Shown here: one piece after another, positions 17,562 to 25,262 of the stretch
Layout of the letters: each line of letters opens with the position of its first letter
Numbering within the stretch: position 1 is the first letter of the stretch
Assembly (NCBI GenBank): GCA_963848675.1
Contig: CAWKEY010000052.1
Coordinates: 168,298 to 232,297, forward strand
Direction: 5' to 3'
Length of the DNA: 64,000 nucleotides
Origin: CAWKEY01 sp963848675
GTDB taxonomy: Bacteria > Pseudomonadota > Gammaproteobacteria > Methylococcales > Methylomonadaceae
Program-made: the position numbers and the translations under genes
The notes under the pieces: model-generated
What the model was told of the DNA's origin: nothing
Seen by the model: the letters and a program-made list of their open reading frames with translations, nothing else
Databases searched by the model: none

Positions 17562-18572
17562 TTAAAAGAGGTATTGCTTGGATGCCGCGCCTGCCTGTTC
17601 TTTAACCAGTTTAGGCACCAGATAGCCGGGCAGGGCATGTTGAAGCTGTTTGATAAGGATCAGGGCTTCACTTTCGGCCACTTCAAAGTGGCCGGTTCCG
17701 CTGGCTTTATCTAATGAATGCAGGTAATAGGGAATGATGCCGTTGCTGAATAGGCGCTCACTCAGTGCACACAACTGCTCGGCATTATCATTAACGCCTT
17801 TTAGCAGCACCGATTGATTAAATAAGGTGATGCCGTGGTTTCTCAATAGCTTGCAGGCGGCATTAACGCGGTCATTGATTTCGTTGGCATGATTGCAGTG
17901 TACGACCATGATGACTTGTGCCGCACTTTGGGACAGGGTGTTCATTAATTCACCGGTAATCCGCGCAGGCAGAACGATAGGTAGCCGGCTGTGAATGCGG
18001 AGACGTTTTAAATGCCTGATACGGCTGAGTTGCTGTATAAGCCGGGCTACTCTTGCATCGTTTAATAACAGGGGATCACCGCCGCTTAAGATGACCTCAG
18101 AAATGCCGCTGTCATTCTGTATATAGTGGATGGCGGCATCTTCTTTTTGTTTGCTCAGCTGCAAATTAGCATAAGGGAAGTTGCGGCGGAAACAATACCG
18201 GCAATTGATTGCGCAACTGCCGGTATTGATAAACAGAACCCGTCCCTGATATTTGTGCAATACCCCTGTCTGGGCGGCTGCCGGCAGGTCGCCGACCGGA
18301 TCATGGCTGAAGCCTGGGTAGATCAGCATTTCATCGTTAACCGGCAGAACCTGTCTTAATAAGGGGTCGTGCGGGTTGCCTTTTTCCATGCAGGCGGCAA
18401 AACTGTGCGGAACGCGGATAGGAAATTTTTCATGAGCCGCTAACGAGACCGGCAAGGCATTCGGCGACAATTGCAGGTAATGGCATAAATCTTCAATGTT
18501 ATTAAAAGCTTCGGCAAGCTGTTGTTGCCAGTTTTTAGTAAAGATATGGGTTTCAGTTTGCTGTATTGACAT
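17562..18572 (-). CDS. epmB: EF-P beta-lysylation protein EpmB (lysine 2,3-aminomutase-like)
   Basis: 336-residue radical-SAM enzyme that isomerises (S)-alpha-lysine to (R)-beta-lysine, the donor used by EpmA on EF-P. The [4Fe-4S] cysteines are C120, C124 and C127 (GSCAINCRYCFRR), followed by SGGDPLLL. It is shorter than the clostridial aminomutases, as expected for EpmB. It is divergent from efp with a 76-base spacer, so enzyme and target may share a control region. Confidence 0.93.
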   Translation of the reverse strand: MSIQQTETHIFTKNWQQQLAEAFNNIEDLCHYLQLSPNALPVSLAAHEKFPIRVPHSFAACMEKGNPHDPLLRQVLPVNDEMLIYPGFSHDPVGDLPAAAQTGVLHKYQGRVLFINTGSCAINCRYCFRRNFPYANLQLSKQKEDAAIHYIQNDSGISEVILSGGDPLLLNDARVARLIQQLSRIRHLKRLRIHSRLPIVLPARITGELMNTLSQSAAQVIMVVHCNHANEINDRVNAACKLLRNHGITLFNQSVLLKGVNDNAEQLCALSERLFSNGIIPYYLHSLDKASGTGHFEVAESEALILIKQLQHALPGYLVPKLVKEQAGAASKQYLF

Positions 18573-18590
18573 GAAGAGGCTTATTTAAGG

Positions 18591-18619
18591 TTTCTATCGA
18601 TTCCGGCGTCTATTATAAT
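18591..18619 (+). promoter_or_regulatory. Putative sigma-70 promoter of efp-epmA
   Basis: TATAAT at 18614-18619 is a perfect -10 element; 17 bases upstream TTTCTA (18591-18596) is a weak -35. It lies in the divergent epmB/efp spacer about 30 bases before the efp start, where CTTGAGGA provides a ribosome site. Confidence 0.5.
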
Positions 18620-18648
18620 GCCCGGATTTTACATTTCTTGAGGATAAA

Positions 18649-19218
18649 ATGGCCGTTTATAGCACTAATGAATTTAAAGCCGGGTTAAAAGTGATGCTGG
18701 ATAACGACCCTTGCGCGATTATTGAGAATGAATTCGTCAAGCCAGGAAAAGGACAAGCCTTTAACCGAGTGAAAATCAGAAATCTGAAAACCGGCCGCGT
18801 TATTGAAAGAACGTTCAAATCCGGCGAGTCTTTGGAAGGCGCCGATGTCGTCGATATGGAGATGCAGTATCTTTACAACGACGGTGAGTTCAGACATTTT
18901 ATGGTGCCGGACACGTTTGAACAGTATCAAGCAGATGAAAAAGCCGTGGGTGATGCCAAAATTTGGCTAAAAGATCAGGATATGTGTACGGTAACCTTAT
19001 GGAATGATGCGCCGCTTTCTGTATCTCCAGCAAATTTTGTTGAATTAGCCATTATTGAAACCGACCCCGGTGTGCGCGGTGATACTTCGGGCGGCGGCGG
19101 CAAACCGGCGACCCTGGAAACCGGCGCCGTGGTTAGAGTGCCTTTGTTCGTGCAGCAGGGCGAAGTTATCAAGGTCGATACTCGCACCGGGGAATATGTC
19201 TCGCGCGTAAAAGAATAG
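18649..19218 (+). CDS. efp: Translation elongation factor P
   Basis: 189-residue three-domain factor that rescues ribosomes stalled at polyproline. The tip loop KPGKGQ places the modified lysine at K34, the bacterial lysylation-type EF-P, consistent with both modifying enzymes being encoded alongside. The C-terminal [17 protein letters not shown] signature is intact. Its TAG stop shares a base with the GTG start of epmA. Confidence 0.97.
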   Translation: MAVYSTNEFKAGLKVMLDNDPCAIIENEFVKPGKGQAFNRVKIRNLKTGRVIERTFKSGESLEGADVVDMEMQYLYNDGEFRHFMVPDTFEQYQADEKAVGDAKIWLKDQDMCTVTLWNDAPLSVSPANFVELAIIETDPGVRGDTSGGGGKPATLETGAVVRVPLFVQQGEVIKVDTRTGEYVSRVKE

Positions 19219-20198
19219 TGCAGAATGTCTGGCGGCCAACTTGTTCGATTGAGCATCTGCGCTTAAGAGCGCAAATGCTTGCCGATATACGGCTTTTTTT
19301 TGCTGCCAGATGCGTGCTGGAGGTGGAAACGCCGCTGCTGAGCCATGCCATAGGCACCGCTCCGCACCTGGCTTTTTTTACGACGGCGTATCATCTGCCG
19401 CCATGGCAACAGACCCTGTTTTTACAGACCTCACCTGAGTTTGCCATGAAACGACTGCTGGCAGCGGGTAGCGGCTCGATTTATCAGATAGCCAAGGCTT
19501 TTAGAAATGGGGAGTCGGGGCGCTTCCACAATCCTGAGTTTACGCTGCTGGAATGGTATCGGGTCGGCTTTACATTGCCGCAATTAATGGCTGAAATCGC
19601 TGAGCTGATGGCCGTGCTGTTTAGCCGCACCCATGCTCTGGGCGCAACCGAATACTTTAGCTATCAAGACATATTTCAGCGCTATACCGGGCTCGATCCA
19701 TTGGAATTCTGCTATCAGGACTACTGTGCTTATGCCCGGCATCAACATCTGTCTGAAGCCGTGGCAATATGCCAGCATGATCATGTCATGTGGCTGGATT
19801 TCTTGTTCAGTCACCAGGTGCAGCCGCATTTAGGCACCAATGCCTTGTGTATGATTTATGGTTATCCTGCCTGTGAGTCTTCATTGGCAAGAGTTAATGC
19901 GCATAACCCCTTGGTCACCGACCGGGTTGAGCTATTTATCAACGGCATAGAATTGGGCAATGGCTTTTATGAATTGACCGATGCCGTGGAACAAAGCCGC
20001 CGGTTTGATGCCGAATTTTCTGTCCGGCAGGAAAGAAAACTCCCGGCTGCGGTCATTGATCAGCGGCTTCTTGGTGCTTTGGATGCCGGATTGCCGGACT
20101 GTTCCGGCATAGCGATAGGCCTGGACCGTTTGCTGATGATATTGGCCGGCAGCGCATCCATTGATGATGTGCTGGCTTTTCCCGTAGACAGGGCTTAA
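19218..20198 (+). CDS. epmA: EF-P--(R)-beta-lysine ligase EpmA (PoxA/GenX/YjeA)
   Basis: 326-residue class II LysRS-like catalytic domain without the anticodon-binding domain; it attaches beta-lysine to EF-P K34. Motif 2 region FRNGESGRFHNPEFTLLEWY and motif 3 GLDRLLM are clear. The GTG start at 19218 overlaps the efp stop by one base (TAGTG) and gives the usual N-terminus (W-x-P then SI) of EpmA proteins. Co-expression with efp is therefore almost certain. Confidence 0.95.
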   Translation: MQNVWRPTCSIEHLRLRAQMLADIRLFFAARCVLEVETPLLSHAIGTAPHLAFFTTAYHLPPWQQTLFLQTSPEFAMKRLLAAGSGSIYQIAKAFRNGESGRFHNPEFTLLEWYRVGFTLPQLMAEIAELMAVLFSRTHALGATEYFSYQDIFQRYTGLDPLEFCYQDYCAYARHQHLSEAVAICQHDHVMWLDFLFSHQVQPHLGTNALCMIYGYPACESSLARVNAHNPLVTDRVELFINGIELGNGFYELTDAVEQSRRFDAEFSVRQERKLPAAVIDQRLLGALDAGLPDCSGIAIGLDRLLMILAGSASIDDVLAFPVDRA

Positions 20199-20272
20199 CT
20201 CGTTTATAAGAGTTACTGTGTTATAATTCCGCGGGTTTTACATTACAAAGAAGTTCTATTTTTAGACACTAC

Positions 20273-22564
20273 ATGAAAAAGAATACGCTTTCACGCTTGT
20301 TATTGCTATCCCTGCTAATGTCCCAGGCAGTTATGGGCAGTGAAGAATTTGTGGTCGAAAACATTCAGGTCAAAGGACTTCAACGCATCTCTGCGGGTAC
20401 TGTTTATAACTATCTTCCTGTGAATGTAGGCGAAAAATTTTCTCTGGATAATGTGGCTCCAGCCATCAGGGCATTATTTAAAACCGGTTTTTTTAAGGAT
20501 GTGTCTCTGGATAGGGAGGGTTCAACGCTGGTCGTTACGGTGGTGGAACGCCCCTCCATCGCGAAAATTATTTTTGAAGGCAACAAAGACCTCAGCAAAG
20601 ATGATTTGACCAAAGCCTTGAAGAAAATCGGCCTGGCTGAAGGCCGGGTCTTTGATCAGCAGGTGCTGGACAAAGTCGAGCAGGAATTAAGCCGCCAATA
20701 TTTCAGTCACGGCAAATACGGCTTGAAAATTGATACCGAGGTAACGCCATTAACCCGTAATCGGGTGGGTATTCATATCAAAATATCCGAAGGCAGGGCG
20801 GCCAAGATCAAACAGATTAATATTGTTGGCAATAATGCCTTTGATGATGAAACCTTATTGCGCCGGTTTGAGTTGAGCACATCCAACTTATTGTCGTTTT
20901 ATACCAAAAACGACCAGTATTCCAAGCAAAAATTATCGGCAGATTTGGAGAAATTGCGCTCTTATTATCTGAATCGCGGTTACATTAACTTTTCAGTTGA
21001 ATCCACTCAGGTGGCCATGACGCCCGATAAAAAAGATATTTATGTCACCATCAATGTTAAGGAAGGTGATATTTATAGACTGGATAAGGTAAAGCTGGCG
21101 GGTAACTTGGTGGTTAATCCAGAGGAACTGATTAAACTGGTAAAAGTCGGGCCTGGCGAAATTTTTTCCAGAAAAAATGCGACTGAAACTTCAAAAGCCA
21201 TTTCTGAACGTTTAGGCGATGAAGGCTACGCGTTTGCCAACGTCAATATGGTGCCTGAAATACATGAAGCACAAAAAAGTGTCGATATGACTTTTTTTGT
21301 TGATCCAGGCAAACGTGTCTATGTCCGGCGTATCAACATGAGCGGTAACACGAAAACCCGCGATGAAGTCTTGCGCCGGGAAATGCGCCAAATGGAGTCC
21401 AGCTGGGCATCCAGTTCAAAAATCGAGCGCTCGAAAACCCGCTTGGAACGTCTCGGCTATTTTGAATCAGTCAATGTGGAAACGCCGCCGGTCGTGGGTA
21501 CAACCGATCAAATTGATGTGAATTATTCGGTGGTAGAGAAGCCGTCCGGGAATTTAATGGCTGGTGTAGGTTTTTCGCAAGTACAAGGGATAGTCTTGAA
21601 CGCCAATATTTCTCAAGACAATGTTTTTGGCTCGGGTAAAAGAGTGAATCTGGCCTTTAACAACAGCAGCTATTTTACCCAATATCAATTTGGTTTTTTT
21701 AACCCGTATTTCACCCAGGATGGTGTGAGTATGGGTTATGATCTGGGCTATACCACACGAGATGCGGCGCAGGTCAACCTGGCCAGCTACACGACCGATG
21801 TCATTAATACCGGTGTTAATTTTGGTATCCCTTTAAACGAATTCGACCGCTTGCAATCCAATTTCGATTTAAAGCATACAACCTTAAAAACAACCGATAA
21901 TACCTCGGATGAAATTAGAGCGTTCCTGGATAAAGAAGGAACCGATAAATTTTTGACTTTTGCACCATCGCTGGGCTGGACCCATGATACCCTGAATCGG
22001 GCCATTTTTCCCGACAGGGGCGGGCAGCAGCGCCTGTCTGCTCTGGCGACAGTTCCAGGCAGTGATCTGCAATATTATAAAGTCAGTTATAAGCATCAGC
22101 AGTATTTCCCGTTGGCCAGTGATTTTACCTTCAGATTGCATGGCGAGGTGGCTTATGGCGATGGCTATGGAAACACAGGGGATCTGCCTTTCTTTGAAAA
22201 CTATTTTGCCGGAGGCTGGGGTTCTGTACGCGGGTTTAGGGCCAATACCTTGGGTCCAAGAGACCATATTAACGGGGTGCCCAACAGACCGTTCGGTGGC
22301 TCCAGTAAAATAATCGGCAACGCCGAATTGTTTTTTCCTGTGCCGTTTATGCCGGAAACAAAATCAGTCAGACTGGGCACTTTCTTTGATGCAGGCACTG
22401 TTAGCAACGGCTTTAGTATAAACAATATGAGATATGCCACCGGCGTTTCAGGTGAATGGCTGTCGCCATTCGGCGCCTTATCCGTGAGTGCGGCATTGCC
22501 TTTAAATGCCGATCCCCTGGACGATAAACAGATTTTCCAATTTAACTTCGGACAGAATTTTTAG
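20273..22564 (+). CDS. bamA: Outer membrane protein assembly factor BamA
   Basis: 763 residues: signal peptide (about 1-22, ending AVMGS), five POTRA domains (about 24-420, the first opening FVVENIQVKGLQRIS), and a 16-strand beta-barrel with the lid-loop motif VRGFRAN. It ends FNFGQNF, a terminal Phe as in most barrel proteins. It inserts outer-membrane barrels as the core of the BAM complex. TATAAT at 20222-20227 may be its -10. It is followed by ompH, as in other gammaproteobacteria; rseP, usually upstream, is replaced here by epmA. Confidence 0.97.
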   Translation: MKKNTLSRLLLLSLLMSQAVMGSEEFVVENIQVKGLQRISAGTVYNYLPVNVGEKFSLDNVAPAIRALFKTGFFKDVSLDREGSTLVVTVVERPSIAKIIFEGNKDLSKDDLTKALKKIGLAEGRVFDQQVLDKVEQELSRQYFSHGKYGLKIDTEVTPLTRNRVGIHIKISEGRAAKIKQINIVGNNAFDDETLLRRFELSTSNLLSFYTKNDQYSKQKLSADLEKLRSYYLNRGYINFSVESTQVAMTPDKKDIYVTINVKEGDIYRLDKVKLAGNLVVNPEELIKLVKVGPGEIFSRKNATETSKAISERLGDEGYAFANVNMVPEIHEAQKSVDMTFFVDPGKRVYVRRINMSGNTKTRDEVLRREMRQMESSWASSSKIERSKTRLERLGYFESVNVETPPVVGTTDQIDVNYSVVEKPSGNLMAGVGFSQVQGIVLNANISQDNVFGSGKRVNLAFNNSSYFTQYQFGFFNPYFTQDGVSMGYDLGYTTRDAAQVNLASYTTDVINTGVNFGIPLNEFDRLQSNFDLKHTTLKTTDNTSDEIRAFLDKEGTDKFLTFAPSLGWTHDTLNRAIFPDRGGQQRLSALATVPGSDLQYYKVSYKHQQYFPLASDFTFRLHGEVAYGDGYGNTGDLPFFENYFAGGWGSVRGFRANTLGPRDHINGVPNRPFGGSSKIIGNAELFFPVPFMPETKSVRLGTFFDAGTVSNGFSINNMRYATGVSGEWLSPFGALSVSAALPLNADPLDDKQIFQFNFGQNF

Positions 22565-22667
22565 AAAGAAGTTTTTTGGTTTAACTTGCTTATCACCTAT
22601 AATTTCGCCAGAATCACCAATTATCATTAATCTTTTTTAACTATTAGAACCGGAGATGGGTTTAACA

Positions 22668-23168
22668 ATGAAAACAAAAATTGCTTTATTTTTAGGATTA
22701 CTGCTGACTGCGAATGTGAGTTTTGCCGACTTGAAGATCGGTTTTGTCAATATTCCGGCGGTACTCGAAAAAGCACCCCAGGCAGAAAAAGCCAAAAAAC
22801 GTCTGGAACAGCAATTTTCTCCCAGAGATAAGCAACTGGTTTCTCAGCAGAAAGAAATCCAAAGCATGGAAGAGAGAATGACCCGGGATGCTTCGGTGAT
22901 GAGCGCTTCAGAAAAGAGTAACCTGGAAAAGGATATTCTAAACAAGAAAAGAGATGCCAAAAGAGCACAGCAAGAATTTAGCGAAGACTTTAATGTTCGC
23001 CGTAATGAGGAACTGGGTAAATTACAGCAGCGTATTGTCGAAGCTATCCGTCAAATAGCCAAAGATCAGGACTTTGATTTACTGCTGACAGACGGCGTCA
23101 TCTATGCCAATGAACAGATTGATATCACTGCGCAGGTTCAGAAAAAACTCTCAACCATGCCCGAATAA
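22668..23168 (+). CDS. skp: Periplasmic chaperone OmpH/Skp
   Basis: Trimeric jellyfish-type chaperone that carries unfolded outer-membrane proteins to BamA. From the ATG at 22668 it is 166 residues with a clear signal peptide (MKTKIALFLG...SFA) and a long charged coiled-coil (about 40-130). An in-frame ATG at 22656 is immediately preceded by GGAG, too close to serve as its ribosome site, whereas that GGAG is about 12 bases from 22668; hence the later start. Confidence 0.92.
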   Translation: MKTKIALFLGLLLTANVSFADLKIGFVNIPAVLEKAPQAEKAKKRLEQQFSPRDKQLVSQQKEIQSMEERMTRDASVMSASEKSNLEKDILNKKRDAKRAQQEFSEDFNVRRNEELGKLQQRIVEAIRQIAKDQDFDLLLTDGVIYANEQIDITAQVQKKLSTMPE

Positions 23169-23226
23169 TTGACTTAGGCTTTTATTAAATGCACTCACTT
23201 ACCCTCTCTATGAAGCCCTCTAAGTC

Positions 23227-23670
23227 ATGTCTGTTAAGCTAGATATTTTACAAATACAAGCGTTCTTGCCACATCGTTATCCTTTTTTACTGGTTGATAA
23301 GGTTGTGGAATGCGAACCTGGAATTAGGCTCCTAGGGGTGAAAAACGTAACGTATAACGAACCTTTTTTTCAAGGTCATTTCCCTCAAAAGCCGATCATG
23401 CCGGGGGTGCTAATTCTGGAAGCTTTGGCGCAGGCGACCGGCTTGTTGGCATCTGAAACTGCCCGTGATGAACTCAGTGGCATGATTTATTACCTGGTAG
23501 GAATTGATAAAGCCAAGTTTAAACGACCCGTAGTGCCCGGTGATCAGTTGATGTTGGAAGCAAGGTTTGTTAAAAGCAGGCGTAATATATGGGCATTTGA
23601 GTGCAGGGCAGAAGTCGAAGGTGAATTTGTAGCGAGTGCTGAAATCCGATGCGCGGCCGTGGTAGATTAA
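23227..23670 (+). CDS. fabZ: 3-hydroxyacyl-ACP dehydratase FabZ
   Basis: 147-residue hot-dog fold dehydratase of fatty-acid elongation. [11 protein letters not shown] and the catalytic stretch [20 protein letters not shown] (His and Glu) are intact. It sits between ompH and lpxA; in most relatives lpxD lies just before it, but here only 58 bases separate it from ompH. Its TAA is two bases before the proposed lpxA start. Confidence 0.96.
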   Translation: MSVKLDILQIQAFLPHRYPFLLVDKVVECEPGIRLLGVKNVTYNEPFFQGHFPQKPIMPGVLILEALAQATGLLASETARDELSGMIYYLVGIDKAKFKRPVVPGDQLMLEARFVKSRRNIWAFECRAEVEGEFVASAEIRCAAVVD

Positions 23671-23672
23671 TT

Positions 23673-24443
23673 TTGATAAATCAGACTGCCATTATTGATA
23701 AGCATGCCGAGATTGCCGATGACGTTTCCATCGGTCCGTACTCCGTTATAGGACCGGATGTCAGGATTGATTCCGGCACTGTAATCGGGCCGCATGTTGT
23801 GATTAAAGGGCCAACCTCGATTGGCAAGCATAACCGCATTTACCAGTTTGCTTCAGTCGGTGAAGATCCGCAGGATAAAAAATATGCCGCCGAAATTACC
23901 CGCCTGGAGATAGGTGATCGAAACACGATCCGGGAATTTACCTCAATGCACAGAGGTACCCAGCAGGATCAGGGGGTGACCAGGATTGGCAGCGATAATC
24001 TGTTCATGGCGTATACGCATGTTGCTCATGATTGCCTGATCGGCGATCACGTCATTATGGCCAATGGTGCGTCGTTAGCCGGCCATGTCCATTTGAACGA
24101 TCATGCTATCCTGGGCGGATTTACACTGGTACATCAGTTTACCCAGATAGGCCAATACAGTTTTGCGGCCATGGGCAGTGCCATTACCCAGGATATTCCA
24201 CCTTTTGTCATGGTTGGGGGAAAACCCACGCGCCCGCATGGCATAAATTCAGTGGGCATGGAACGTAATGGTATCTCTTCAGAAGACATTCGTTTGATAA
24301 GAAAAGCCTATAAACTTATCTACAAAATGAATTTGAAACTGGAAGATGCCATTGAGCAATTGGCAGATATGGCGGGTGATAGCAACCAATTAGCCCAGAT
24401 GATCAGCTTTTTGCGAAATGTCACCCGAGGCATACTGCGTTAA
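23673..24443 (+). CDS. lpxA: UDP-N-acetylglucosamine acyltransferase LpxA
   Basis: First enzyme of lipid A synthesis; a trimeric left-handed beta-helix. Hexapeptide repeats run from IADDVSIGPYSVIG through about residue 190, with the catalytic His in THVAHDCLIGDHV and a C-terminal helical domain. A frame exists from ATG 23649, but that would overlap fabZ by 22 bases and add eight residues before the canonical INQTAIID opening. TTG at 23673 gives 256 residues, close to the usual 255-265, so I prefer it. Confidence 0.93.
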   Translation: MINQTAIIDKHAEIADDVSIGPYSVIGPDVRIDSGTVIGPHVVIKGPTSIGKHNRIYQFASVGEDPQDKKYAAEITRLEIGDRNTIREFTSMHRGTQQDQGVTRIGSDNLFMAYTHVAHDCLIGDHVIMANGASLAGHVHLNDHAILGGFTLVHQFTQIGQYSFAAMGSAITQDIPPFVMVGGKPTRPHGINSVGMERNGISSEDIRLIRKAYKLIYKMNLKLEDAIEQLADMAGDSNQLAQMISFLRNVTRGILR

Positions 24444-24573
24444 GCTGCGGCAGCGCAGCCACAGTTCTTAAATTAATCAGTAATGATTTCTTCACTATTG
24501 TTATTCCCCTTAGCGTCGCCGGGTTGTTTTCAATTAAATTGCGTATAGCAAAACAATTCAGACGTTTTGAGTA

Positions 24574-25182
24574 ATGGCTGACCATTACATGATCAGCATT
24601 TCAGAACATTATCTTCTGGCCGGCGTTGACGAAGCTGGGCGCGGTCCGCTGGCCGGCCCGGTAGTAGCGGCTGCTGTTATTCTCGATCCAAAAAAAACCA
24701 TAGCAGGGCTGGCCGACTCAAAACAGCTGAGTGCACGCAAGCGTGAAAGCTTGTGTGAAATGATCAAGGAACAGGCTTTAAGCTGGGCAGTGGCCCAGGC
24801 CAGTGTGGACGAAATCGACGAGCTCAATATACTCCAGGCAACATTGCTAGCCATGCAGCGAGCCATCAACGGATTAGCAGTACGGCCAGACCGTGTTTTA
24901 ATTGATGGCAATCGTCTACCAAAACTTTCTATCCCCGCGCAGGCAATCGTTAAAGGGGACAGCAAGATTCAGGCAATCAGTGCCGCCTCGATACTTGCGA
25001 AAGTTGAGCGGGATAAACTCATGGTTGACTATCATGAGCAATACCCAGATTTTTCCTTTCACCTGCACAAGGCCTATGGTACTCCACTGCACTTGTCGGA
25101 AATTGAACAATTTGGTTTTTTAGACGTACATAGAAAATCTTTCAATCCGGTAAGGTCGCTAATCAAGCAACAAAACGAATAG
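24574..25182 (+). CDS. rnhB: Ribonuclease HII
   Basis: 202 residues; removes ribonucleotides from DNA and RNA:DNA hybrids. The [19 protein letters not shown] motif supplies the first Asp-Glu, and LIDGN and the [12 protein letters not shown] block carry the other active-site residues. A second in-frame ATG five codons later could be the start. rnhB normally closes the lpxA-lpxB-rnhB run; lpxB is missing between them here. Confidence 0.95.
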   Translation: MADHYMISISEHYLLAGVDEAGRGPLAGPVVAAAVILDPKKTIAGLADSKQLSARKRESLCEMIKEQALSWAVAQASVDEIDELNILQATLLAMQRAINGLAVRPDRVLIDGNRLPKLSIPAQAIVKGDSKIQAISAASILAKVERDKLMVDYHEQYPDFSFHLHKAYGTPLHLSEIEQFGFLDVHRKSFNPVRSLIKQQNE

Positions 25183-25262
25183 AAATTGCTAATAACTTTT
25201 TGGATCAGGTCAATCAATATCAGGCACTTATTCCCAATCAAATACAGAACTTCCGTTCCAAG

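Noticed and set aside
24444..24459. GCTGCG...CGCAGC hairpin after lpxA
   Set aside because: Six-pair stem with a 4-base loop and no T-tract; could be chance.
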